Of a stretch of DNA of 64,000 bases, positions 43,893 through 51,793 are shown in pieces. A model generated the notes under the pieces. The model did not search any database. It saw only the letters and a program-made list of their open reading frames with translations, and had not been told where the DNA came from. The position numbers and the translations under genes were made by a program. Position 1 is the first letter of the stretch; every line of letters begins with the position of its first letter. The DNA is from Bacteroidota bacterium (GTDB lineage Bacteria; Bacteroidota; Bacteroidia; Chitinophagales; Chitinophagaceae), in assembly GCA_023386555.1 (NCBI GenBank), contig JAEWJK010000013.1:124001-188000 (forward strand), read 5' to 3'.

Positions 43893-44660
43893 CTAGAGGT
43901 CTTTAGAATTGAATTTTTTTATGGAGAACATTAGTGGAATTGTCATCCAACTGATCAACACGAAAAATGCAATCCCTGTTCCGAGTGCAGTGCCGAAGAA
44001 ATCTTTGAATATAGCTCCGGTATATCCCATCAATGCTGAAATATCCATTTGTAGGAGTATGAGTATTCTTCCAAGATCAATCGGGTTAAGTGCACTAACA
44101 GCTACCAATCCTTTTTCAACCGGGTAATCTGATAATTGAAAAAGAAAGAAAAGTACCAACCCATCAAATAAGATTGAAAAATACAACCACATTAATATGG
44201 ATTTGCCTATGCCCTTTGCTTTATCTCTTGTTGTAATTGAGGCCAGCACAGCTATTGAAACAAATATCACTGAGAGCAACAAACCGATCATCAACATCAT
44301 GAGGCCGGTTGAAGTAGCTGCATAAATCAGAATTGGAATTCCTGCTCCTACTAAAAATGCTATTGTAAGTGAAATTGATAATCCTATAAACAAACTCAGC
44401 AATATGGTTTTACGTTTAAGTGGTTGACTTACGAGCAATTCAAGAAACTCTGAACTGTTGTAGACATATATCGTTGAGAAAATGATACTCACCAATGGAA
44501 CGATAATGAGGATAACATTCAATAAACTAAGTAAGCCTTTAGCTGCATTGTCTTCTAAATTCAATACACTTAAAGACATAGCTAAGAGAAATAATGTATA
44601 TGCAAGAACAATCCTGCTTCTTAAGATGTCAATGACAACATATTTTATGATCTTTTTCAT
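43893..44660 (-). CDS. nosY: NosY-like ABC permease for copper-site assembly
   Basis: NosY is the membrane subunit of the NosDFY complex, which helps assemble the CuZ centre of N2O reductase. The 255-residue protein has six transmembrane helices, starting with YVVIDILRSRIVLAYTLFLL, and a coupling loop ELLVSQPLKRKTILLS. It overlaps nosF by four bases. The gene order D-F-Y matches other nos clusters. Confidence 0.92.
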   Translation of the reverse strand: MKKIIKYVVIDILRSRIVLAYTLFLLAMSLSVLNLEDNAAKGLLSLLNVILIIVPLVSIIFSTIYVYNSSEFLELLVSQPLKRKTILLSLFIGLSISLTIAFLVGAGIPILIYAATSTGLMMLMIGLLLSVIFVSIAVLASITTRDKAKGIGKSILMWLYFSILFDGLVLFFLFQLSDYPVEKGLVAVSALNPIDLGRILILLQMDISALMGYTGAIFKDFFGTALGTGIAFFVLISWMTIPLMFSIKKFNSKDL

Positions 44661-45370
44661 CTGTTAGCTTTTGACATGATAGATGCAATGGCTTTGTTCA
44701 ACTTTTCTTCACCTGTATCCTGCTGTAATGCCGTAATGCTTTTATGAAACTGTAGTTTACCCTCCTGCATATAAATTACCTGTGTTACCAGATCATCGAG
44801 TTCACTTAGAATATGTGAAGTAATAAGAATTAATTTTCCTTCTGTTTTTTCTTTGATGATCTTTTCTTTCAGTAATTCAGATGATAAAGGGTCTAGTCCT
44901 GCCGTAGGTTCATCTAAGATCAATACTTCAGGATTGAATAAGAAAGCAAGAGCAGCACTTACTTTTTGACGTGTGCCTCCTGAAAGTGTTCTCATTCTTT
45001 TATTGAACATTGACTTTAATCCGAAAGTTTCAATCAGCTCTTCATCTAATCTTTGATCTTTTTTATGCCGTATATCTTTCATCATATCCAGCACTTGTCC
45101 TATGGTCATATTATCAGGATAACGACCGATCTGTGGCATGTAACCAATGTTTTGCCTATAATGCCAGTCGTGCAGAATATTTTTTCCATTGAATGTGATA
45201 AAACCACTATCAGGAATTACCATTCCCAATATAGATTTGATGATAGTTGTTTTACCACTACCATTTGGTCCGATAAGAGCAATACATTCACTTTTGTTAC
45301 AAGTGACTGAAACATTATCTAAAGCTCTAAGCTTTCCAAATTTCTTTGATACATTACTTGCGATGATCAT
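44657..45370 (-). CDS. nosF: NosF-like ABC ATPase
   Basis: The 237-residue ATPase has Walker A GPNGSGKTT (about 34-42), signature LSGGTRQKV (about 127), Walker B VLILDEPTAGLD (about 148) and the H-loop TSHILSELD. It powers the NosDFY copper-site maturation system. Its start overlaps the nosD end by 17 bp and its end overlaps nosY by 4 bp, so the three are translated together. Confidence 0.93.
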   Translation of the reverse strand: MIIASNVSKKFGKLRALDNVSVTCNKSECIALIGPNGSGKTTIIKSILGMVIPDSGFITFNGKNILHDWHYRQNIGYMPQIGRYPDNMTIGQVLDMMKDIRHKKDQRLDEELIETFGLKSMFNKRMRTLSGGTRQKVSAALAFLFNPEVLILDEPTAGLDPLSSELLKEKIIKEKTEGKLILITSHILSELDDLVTQVIYMQEGKLQFHKSITALQQDTGEEKLNKAIASIMSKANR

Positions 45371-46601
45371 AGCCTGCCGGTTTCATTAAAGGAAATTCGT
45401 CTTTCAGATTTTCTGGAGTGATGCTGGGCAATACTTTTTCTGTCTTATCCAGCAGAGTGGTAATAAAACTTCTGAATAATATCATTGCCGGAGGATTTTG
45501 TTCAACGATCATGGAGTACATACTTACCGGACGATAAGGAACATCACCGATCTTATCTTTATTCAGATCGTAACCATCGTATTTGTCCCAATAGTTTCCA
45601 TCAAACTTATTCAACACTAACGTGCCGTTTGTGGATACATCAAAAGTGTTTGCGATGAAATTACATTTCTCAACTACAAGATCCATACAATTGGCCTGCA
45701 TCTTCATTCCCCAGCCATTATTGCGAAAATTATTTTTTACCAGTTGAATTCTGCTGGCTCCTTCCATATAAATGCCGCTGGTATTTCTTTCAAAAGAATT
45801 TCCATCGATATAACTATCCCGTATTTCTTTCAGTAATAAGCCATAAGCAGCATCACCCCAATTGTCAGAGAAATAATTGTGGATCATTGTTACGTTATAG
45901 GAATACATAACAGCCACACCTGCTCCATTATTTTTAAAAATGTTACTGATGTAAGTATCGTTATTGCTGAACATAAAATGTAAACCGTACCGTAGATTTT
46001 TTTGTGAGTTGTTTCTCCAGATGATAGAATTGGTAACAAATTCAAAGTATATACCGTCTCTATGACCATTTATTGTATTACCAATGATCTTCATGCTATC
46101 ACTTTTCCAGCAATGAATACCGTTGCCACTTGACTGTTCTACCTTACCATACGATGTGATCTTGTTTTTTTCAACCAGCGATTTGGTTGATCCGAGCACA
46201 TAGATGCCAAAATTTGTATTATCCAAAATGTTATTTCTAACAATAACACCTTTTACGCCGGCTAATTTTATTCCGGCAATATCTTCTGTACTGGTGCTGC
46301 CTGTATTTATTATCTTAAATCCTTCAACCGAAACATCGTTTGCTTTAATAGTAATTGCTTCATATTTTTTCTGTCCATCGATTACAGGGTAATTAATCCC
46401 TTTTAAATAAATTGTTTTATTAATAACGATGTTACCTTCTTTATAAATCCCGGCATGTACAATGATGCTGTCACCATTTGATGCTGCATTCAAAGCTTGT
46501 GTGATGGAAGCAAAAGCATGTTGCTTTCCTACATTGATCGTTTTTGCAAATGAATGATAGCAGAGAAGCAACATGCATAATATGTGTATGATCGGCTTCA
46601 T
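45354..46601 (-). CDS. nosD: NosD-like periplasmic copper-binding protein
   Basis: The 415-residue protein has a signal peptide (1-19, ending SFA) and a right-handed parallel beta-helix of CASH/PbH1 repeats (about 60-350, e.g. NNTDNFGIYVLG-like turns and NSIIWRNNSQKN). The family-typical C-terminal NYWDKYDGYDLNKDKIGDVPYRP follows. NosD scaffolds copper sulfide delivery to NosZ in the periplasm. It overlaps the upstream NosL fusion by 4 bp. Confidence 0.95.
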   Translation of the reverse strand: MKPIIHILCMLLLCYHSFAKTINVGKQHAFASITQALNAASNGDSIIVHAGIYKEGNIVINKTIYLKGINYPVIDGQKKYEAITIKANDVSVEGFKIINTGSTSTEDIAGIKLAGVKGVIVRNNILDNTNFGIYVLGSTKSLVEKNKITSYGKVEQSSGNGIHCWKSDSMKIIGNTINGHRDGIYFEFVTNSIIWRNNSQKNLRYGLHFMFSNNDTYISNIFKNNGAGVAVMYSYNVTMIHNYFSDNWGDAAYGLLLKEIRDSYIDGNSFERNTSGIYMEGASRIQLVKNNFRNNGWGMKMQANCMDLVVEKCNFIANTFDVSTNGTLVLNKFDGNYWDKYDGYDLNKDKIGDVPYRPVSMYSMIVEQNPPAMILFRSFITTLLDKTEKVLPSITPENLKDEFPLMKPAGYDHRK

Positions 46602-47617
46602 TTAATTAGATCCTTCCAGGTTAGTGAGGAGCCTTTGTATTGTTTACTGATGGTAGCTACACCTTCCTGGCTATTGAATGCTGAAACATTACCACCCATA
46701 GGACTTCTTAATTCTTCACTTTTAAAAAGAAATGCAGTGTTGGCATCAATAAGATTACCGTTACCTGCAAAATCTACGAGGTAAATATTGGCTATTTGTG
46801 ATTGATCAACAGTTTTTGATTTTATAAACTCTGCTACACAATGTGTATCATCAAACTTGTACACTTTTCCTTTCTTCGTTACGATCTCTGCACCATAATG
46901 AATATCACTAATGGTCATTTTGCATGAATGACATTGATCAGTTCCAAATTTGATTGGTTCGGCTTCGGTGCTGCAGGAGTTTAGCGTGAACATCAGAAAG
47001 AAAGAAGCTGCAGTAGTTGTTATTCTGGAAGCAGGTGCCTTTTTTCTATCTTTTCTCCATTCTACTATAGCAAAGCCTAATGTTATGAGTCCGGCACCGA
47101 AAAAAATCCAGCCACCTGTTGCAGGCATTGAATATGCACTGAAGTTTAATAGTTGTTTATAGCCGATCAAAGGTGGTTGATAAGCCATGCCCGGAACTTT
47201 AATTGCAGCATTGGGATCAAGATCATGACCATAATCGTAATTCCATTTATAGAAATCTACCATAGATACAATTCCAAATAACAGATACAATGCTGTTAGA
47301 ATGTAAAGCAGTTTCTTTTTACCAATGGCTGCAACAATTAAAAATAATGCTGCAAAAGTTCCGATGATATAAGGAAGTATCTTAAACTCAATAAAATTTT
47401 CGTTGTGTAATGTTTTCATACCGATGTAATGGTTAAGTCCATTAATGATTTCAACATTACCACCTAAGCCATGAGGATAGATGATCAACACTAATCCTTC
47501 CGGATACTGAGGTGCAATAAGATCAATCGTCCAAAGTGGAACAAAAAGAACAGCAATTAATGCTAATCCACAAATTGTAAGAGCTATCCTCGTAAAATTT
47601 CCAATTTTGTTTTTCAT
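46598..47617 (-). CDS. nosL: Membrane protein fused to NosL copper chaperone
   Basis: The first about 190 residues (counted from Met at 47617) form a four-helix membrane domain. A fifth hydrophobic stretch, TAASFFLMFTLNSC, then looks like a retained lipoprotein signal with Cys215. After it comes a NosL domain with the copper motif C229-HSC232-KM. NosL carries Cu(I) to NosZ and is normally a free lipoprotein. This version is either cleaved at the internal lipobox or anchored by the helices. The start could also be 47626 or 47641. It is translationally coupled to nosD. Confidence 0.85.
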   Translation of the reverse strand: MKNKIGNFTRIALTICGLALIAVLFVPLWTIDLIAPQYPEGLVLIIYPHGLGGNVEIINGLNHYIGMKTLHNENFIEFKILPYIIGTFAALFLIVAAIGKKKLLYILTALYLLFGIVSMVDFYKWNYDYGHDLDPNAAIKVPGMAYQPPLIGYKQLLNFSAYSMPATGGWIFFGAGLITLGFAIVEWRKDRKKAPASRITTTAASFFLMFTLNSCSTEAEPIKFGTDQCHSCKMTISDIHYGAEIVTKKGKVYKFDDTHCVAEFIKSKTVDQSQIANIYLVDFAGNGNLIDANTAFLFKSEELRSPMGGNVSAFNSQEGVATISKQYKGSSLTWKDLIK

Positions 47618-47660
47618 AATTTTCATCTTTGCTGTTAGCATTGTTCAGTAATCGAAAAAG

Positions 47661-47689
47661 CGTACAAGTGAGTGACACAACGAAGTTCC
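47661..47689 (-). repeat. Dispersed intergenic repeat, AT subfamily (copy 11)
   Basis: The minus strand reads GGAACTTCGTTGTGTCACTC followed by ACTTGTACG. It lies inside the nos transcript, between the fasciclin gene and the NosL fusion. Confidence 0.8.
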
Positions 47690-47716
47690 ATAGTAGCAAT
47701 ACAGCCCGCTACATAA

Positions 47717-48277
47717 TTATTTCTTAGCAGGAGGTAATAATACTCCATCAATTACATGTACAATTCCATTAGAAGCAGGTACTGTTGCAATGATTGTAGC
47801 AGCACCATTAAGAGTTATCTTTCCATCTTTTACACTAACTGTAATATTATCACCATTCACCATGCCTAAGGTTTGTCCGTCTGTAAAATATTCTGTTCTG
47901 AGAGATGACGTAGTAACATGATATTGAAGGATGTTTTGCAGATCAGGTTTTTTCTCGTTAGTCATTAATGCATCCAATGTTTCTTTCGGTACTTTATCGA
48001 ATGCTGCATTAGTTGGCGCAAATACAGTAAATGGGCCTGCATTAGAAAGTGATGTTACAAGTTCTGCTTGCTTTAATGCAGCTACCAATGTTGTATGATC
48101 TTTTGAACCTACTGCAACTTTTACAACATCAGGTTGTGATTCATCGTCGGCCACAGCTTCTTGTCCACCTGCAGTAATTGTTTCCTCAGTATTAGTTGCT
48201 GCAGTGTTTTCCTGTGTGTTGCATGATAGCAGCATTACAACAAAGGCTGCTGTAAACAAGTTAAATAGCTTTTTCAT
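47717..48277 (-). CDS. Fasciclin-domain lipoprotein
   Basis: A lipoprotein signal (MKKLFNLFTAAFVVMLLSC from 48277) precedes an acidic linker and a FAS1 domain with its two conserved boxes, GPFTVFAPTNAAFDKVP and NGIVHVIDGVLLPP. FAS1 domains mediate adhesion or, in some bacteria, bind small molecules or haem. It sits between nosZ and nosL. This position recurs in Bacteroidota nos clusters to my recollection, but its role in N2O reduction is unproven. The upstream frame to 48310 is unlikely to be translated. Confidence 0.88.
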   Translation of the reverse strand: MKKLFNLFTAAFVVMLLSCNTQENTAATNTEETITAGGQEAVADDESQPDVVKVAVGSKDHTTLVAALKQAELVTSLSNAGPFTVFAPTNAAFDKVPKETLDALMTNEKKPDLQNILQYHVTTSSLRTEYFTDGQTLGMVNGDNITVSVKDGKITLNGAATIIATVPASNGIVHVIDGVLLPPAKK

Positions 48278-48309
48278 ATGTGAAGTTTTGGGGGTGATTA
48301 GGAAAAGCA

Positions 48310-48326
48310 TCCCGCTTTTGGCGGGA
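48310..48326 (-). terminator. GC-rich hairpin between nosZ and the fasciclin gene
   Basis: TCCCGC (48310-48315) pairs with GCGGGA (48321-48326), followed on the minus strand by GCTTTT. It may attenuate or process the transcript after nosZ rather than end it completely. Confidence 0.5.
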
Positions 48327-48348
48327 CACTTTATTGTACTAATGAAAA

Positions 48349-50340
48349 TTATTTTTTGTTTGCACTGTCAGCCTTTGGAACATTTGTTCCTGTACTAAAG
48401 GTTAACGGTACATTACTACCTGCAGGAGATACTCTCAGGTAACCAGACATTTCCTGGTGTAATGCTGAACAGAAATCTGTACAATAGAATGGAAAAATTC
48501 CAACTCTGTCAGGCTTGAACATTAAGGTCTGTGTTTCACCTGGCATGATGAGTATTTCTGCATTGTTTGCACCTTTAATAGCAAAGCCATGTGGTACATC
48601 CCAATCCTGTTCAAGATTGGTAACATGGAAGTAAACTTCGTCACCAAGTCTTATACCTTCAATATTGTCTGGTGTAAGGTGAGAACGAATGGCTGTCATA
48701 TAAACATGCACTTTGTTTCCTTGTCTTACCACTTTAGCTTCTTTCTCACCTTTTGCAACATAAGGGTGATTGTTCTCTTCTATCTTATAAAATTTCTTAC
48801 TGTTCTTCATTATAAGACTGGCAGGAATTGCTTCAGCATAGTGTGGTTCACCAGTGGTAGGGAAGTCAAGAATGAGTTTCATTTTATCACCACTGATGTC
48901 ATACAACTGTGCACTCTGTGTAAGTTCAGGGCCTGTTGGCAGATAGCGATCTTTGGTGATCTTATTATATGCTATCACATACTTTCCATGTGGTTTAGCT
49001 GTTGGACCACCAGGAACTGATAAGTGACCGATTGAATAATAAGTAGGAACCCTGTCAAGTACTTTCAGGTCTTTCACACTCCATTTTACGATCTCTGAAG
49101 AAACGAAGAATGATGTGTAAGCATTTCCTTTATCGTCAAACTCTGTATGCAAAGGGCCTAAGCCTGGTTTTGCAACCTCACCATGTAACACAGCTTCATA
49201 TTTCAATACAGGAATACCATCGTAATTTCCATCATAAGTTTTGTTGGCAATAGCCTGCTGGATCTTTGTAAAAGAAAATACAGGTATTGTTGCAGCAAGT
49301 TTACCACTACCTACTATGTATTCACCACTTGGATCTGTATCACAACCATGTGGAGATTTTGGACAAGGCATCATGTACACCATATCAGGACAATCTTTCG
49401 GATCTAACACCAACACTTCATTGATAATAGTTGAAGTGGCTGTATGAGTTCCTTCATCCAATACATTATGTGCATATTTTACAGGCACTTTTTTTCCTTT
49501 ACCTGCTCTTGCATATTCCTGGGCTTTCTTCCAGTTAATAGCCATGATAAAGTCTTTGTCTTTTGCACTGGCATTTACTTCAAGCAATGTGTTAGCTTGT
49601 TCGCTATTGTAGCAGCTGAAGAAGAACCAGTCTTTAGATTTTCCTTTACCGGCACGAGCAAGATCGAAATTTACACCAGGTAATTTTATCTGGAAGTCAA
49701 TGCTCATTTTACCAGAGTTAGGATCAACAGCGATCATACTGATTGTTCCCTTAAAATTCTGCTTGTAAGTATTGATTGGTACATCACCGTTTGCATCATC
49801 AGTTGGTACGCTGAAACGAGTACCGGCTACTACATATTCAGAATTTTCTGTAATGAAAGGAGAGGAGTGATTACCTGCACTGTTTGGAATTTCAATAATC
49901 TCTTCAGTTTTGAAAGTTGATAAACTGATACGTGCAATTCTTGGTGTATTGTTACCATTACCAAAAGCCCAACGACCATCATGCTCACCCTTTGTTTGAG
50001 ACAGCGCTATGTGGTGAAGGTCATCCCATGGTACATAACCATGAGAAGTATTTAGCATTGGTTTGGTTTCTTCGCTGAAGCCCCAACCATTTTCAGGATG
50101 CTGGGAAAATACAGGAATGATGCGGAATAAACGGCCTGATGGTATACCATAGATCATCATTTGTCCGTTGAAACCACCGGAAACCACATTGTAAAATTCA
50201 TCGTATTTGCCCGGAGCTACATAAGAAAGTGCGGCTGCATCACCACTAACGGCTGAGCCTGCATTTTTTGGTTTACATGAATACATACTCATCAGCACAC
50301 CAAAAGATGCAATGAGAATGGCAAGTGTTCTTTTTTTCAT
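48349..50340 (-). CDS. nosZ: Nitrous oxide reductase, clade II lipoprotein form
   Basis: NosZ reduces N2O to N2 using the CuZ and CuA centres. The N-terminus is a Sec lipoprotein signal with the lipidation cysteine in SMYSC (about 22), not a Tat signal, which marks clade II. CuZ histidines lie in DDLHH, SPHGCD, GPLHTEF, KPHGK and GEPHYAE. The CuA motif is C620-TDF-C624-SAL-H628-QE-M631, with an earlier WDVPHGF histidine. All expected ligands are present. At 663 residues it is complete. A cytochrome c gene precedes it as the likely electron donor. Confidence 0.97.
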   Translation of the reverse strand: MKKRTLAILIASFGVLMSMYSCKPKNAGSAVSGDAAALSYVAPGKYDEFYNVVSGGFNGQMMIYGIPSGRLFRIIPVFSQHPENGWGFSEETKPMLNTSHGYVPWDDLHHIALSQTKGEHDGRWAFGNGNNTPRIARISLSTFKTEEIIEIPNSAGNHSSPFITENSEYVVAGTRFSVPTDDANGDVPINTYKQNFKGTISMIAVDPNSGKMSIDFQIKLPGVNFDLARAGKGKSKDWFFFSCYNSEQANTLLEVNASAKDKDFIMAINWKKAQEYARAGKGKKVPVKYAHNVLDEGTHTATSTIINEVLVLDPKDCPDMVYMMPCPKSPHGCDTDPSGEYIVGSGKLAATIPVFSFTKIQQAIANKTYDGNYDGIPVLKYEAVLHGEVAKPGLGPLHTEFDDKGNAYTSFFVSSEIVKWSVKDLKVLDRVPTYYSIGHLSVPGGPTAKPHGKYVIAYNKITKDRYLPTGPELTQSAQLYDISGDKMKLILDFPTTGEPHYAEAIPASLIMKNSKKFYKIEENNHPYVAKGEKEAKVVRQGNKVHVYMTAIRSHLTPDNIEGIRLGDEVYFHVTNLEQDWDVPHGFAIKGANNAEILIMPGETQTLMFKPDRVGIFPFYCTDFCSALHQEMSGYLRVSPAGSNVPLTFSTGTNVPKADSANKK

Positions 50341-50395
50341 ATTAGTTATTATTAAAAAGGGATATTTTGTTCTTTAGGAATAGAGCTTTAATTGA

Positions 50396-50426
50396 GCTTT
50401 AGTTGCGTCGCACTCTTGTACTATGG
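50396..50426 (+). repeat. Dispersed intergenic repeat, GC subfamily (copy 12)
   Basis: GCTTTAGTTGCGTCGCACTC followed by TTGTACTATGG is a full copy with an A before the GTTG. It lies between cytochrome c and nosZ, so it is transcribed if these form one operon. Confidence 0.8.
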
Positions 50427-50485
50427 TTCATTGGTCAGCAAGTCGATGGTCACATAATTTTATGACCATTGACTTATGACTTTTA

Positions 50486-50968
50486 TTATTTCACACCATC
50501 ATTCTTACGCATAAATTCAAATACACTTCTTGCTTCATCATCTGTAAGATTTTGATTTGGCATTCTAACCAAACATATCTCTAGCTGAGCCTGTGCTTCG
50601 GGATCTTTTGCAAGCATTTCTTCAGTATTTGTAACGAAGTTCATTATCCATTCAGGTGTTCTGCGTGTTGAAACACCAGCCCATCCTGGCCCAACAAGTC
50701 TTTCTTCAGTAAGTTTATGGCAGCTTGCACATTTTACATCGTAAACTTTTTGTCCTCTGTCTGCCATAGCATTATCCAGCTGTGGATTGATTTCTACATT
50801 TGTAAATTTGCCTGCACCTCTTTTTGCATCATAAGCCGGGTCAGAAGTTGCTGGTGTTTCTGAAGTTGCTTCAGCAGTTGATCCGCCATTTTCGTTTGCA
50901 GGCTTATCATTGCTGCCGCAAGCATAAGCAAATGCTCCAAAAACTGCGATGATGAGTAATTTTTTCAT
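50486..50968 (-). CDS. Lipoprotein cytochrome c, probable NosZ electron donor
   Basis: The protein has a lipobox with Cys17 (AYAC), a low-complexity Ser/Thr/Glu linker, then a single c-type haem motif C80-ASC-H84 and the distal ligand Met136 in RMPNQNL. It is a monohaem class I cytochrome. It is the first gene of the leftward nos cluster and clade II clusters often begin with such a cytochrome, so it probably delivers electrons to NosZ. Confidence 0.93.
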   Translation of the reverse strand: MKKLLIIAVFGAFAYACGSNDKPANENGGSTAEATSETPATSDPAYDAKRGAGKFTNVEINPQLDNAMADRGQKVYDVKCASCHKLTEERLVGPGWAGVSTRRTPEWIMNFVTNTEEMLAKDPEAQAQLEICLVRMPNQNLTDDEARSVFEFMRKNDGVK

Positions 50969-50991
50969 AATTATTTTTTGGTTTTATTGCA

Positions 50992-51019
50992 CAAAGGTTG
51001 TTCCCAATAGTGTGGAACA
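50992..51019 (-). promoter_or_regulatory. Candidate nos promoter with adjoining dyad
   Basis: On the minus strand AACCTTTG (50992-50999) approximates the -7 element. It is immediately preceded by a dyad with 6-bp arms TGTTCC and GGAACA separated by 9 bp (50999-51004 and 51014-51019). A regulator bound there would lie between the promoter elements. Confidence 0.45.
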
Positions 51020-51054
51020 TTGTGCGTAGAATCATAAACTAGAGAAAATGACAT

Positions 51055-51068
51055 ATGACAGTGGTCAT
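51055..51068. promoter_or_regulatory. Candidate Crp/Fnr-family operator
   Basis: ATGAC-AGTG-GTCAT is a perfect 5-4-5 palindrome, the geometry of FNR-family sites. It lies about 75 bp from the likely nos start point and about 65 bp from the likely regulator start point, between the divergent genes. A half-site GTCAT recurs at 51086-51090. Confidence 0.5.
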
Positions 51069-51112
51069 GTTTTAATCTGTTGATTGTCATGTTTTGCATA
51101 TTTTGTCAACTA

Positions 51113-51120
51113 TAGTTTTG
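51113..51120 (+). promoter_or_regulatory. Regulator gene -7 element TAGTTTTG
   Basis: A perfect TAnnTTTG, 17 bp before the ATG at 51138. Confidence 0.55.
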
Positions 51121-51137
51121 AATAAAATCAACATATC

Positions 51138-51731
51138 ATGATAGATATTGATTTACTTCTTACCTATGGTGCCACTTTTAAAAAAGTGCATAAGGGTGAA
51201 ACGATTTTCTCGGAAGGCAATAAGGCTTTGTTTTATTACCAATTAACAGAGGGAAAAATCAAATGGATAAATATTGATGATGAGGGTAAGGAGTTTATCC
51301 AGCACATGATAGAACCTGGACATTGTTTTGGAGAAATGCCATTATTCGATGATGACCCTTATGCTGCTACAGCAGTTGCTGAAGAAGATTCGTTGGTCAT
51401 CAGATTACATCATTCAACCTTTCAACAATTGCTAAAAGATCATCCGGAAATTGTTTTAGCTTTCACCAAACTATTGGCTCAAAGATTAAGATATAAATTC
51501 ATGTTGGTGAAAGAACTTTCCAGTTATTCACCAGGGCACAGAATTATCACGCTTATTAATTACATGAAGGAGAATAAAATGAACATGTGCCCAAAATGTA
51601 ACAAACTGCTTCTTACAAGACAACAGCTGGCAAATATGACAGGCCTGAGAGTGGAAACAGTTATCAGAACCATTAAAGACCTGGAAGAAAAGAAATTTTT
51701 ATCAATCCAGAAGGGTAAGGTTTATTGTTGA
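51138..51731 (+). CDS. Crp/Fnr-family transcriptional regulator
   Basis: The 197-residue protein has an N-terminal cyclic-nucleotide-binding-type beta roll (about 10-120), a dimerisation helix, and a C-terminal helix-turn-helix (about 159-183: RQQLANMTGLRVETVIRTIK). It lacks the N-terminal FNR cysteine cluster but has a CxxC (C151, C154) just before the HTH, plus Cys63 and a final Cys197. It is divergent from the nos cluster and is the natural candidate regulator for it, perhaps sensing NO or redox. Confidence 0.9.
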   Translation: MIDIDLLLTYGATFKKVHKGETIFSEGNKALFYYQLTEGKIKWINIDDEGKEFIQHMIEPGHCFGEMPLFDDDPYAATAVAEEDSLVIRLHHSTFQQLLKDHPEIVLAFTKLLAQRLRYKFMLVKELSSYSPGHRIITLINYMKENKMNMCPKCNKLLLTRQQLANMTGLRVETVIRTIKDLEEKKFLSIQKGKVYC

Positions 51732-51793
51732 TGTGATTATAATCACAGATATTTTTTGTCTATAGCACGTCTTTTGCGGAAATTGCAAGCATA

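Noticed and set aside
48589..49020. 143-residue plus-strand frame inside nosZ
   Set aside because: Antisense to nosZ with low-complexity aromatic composition and no start signals.
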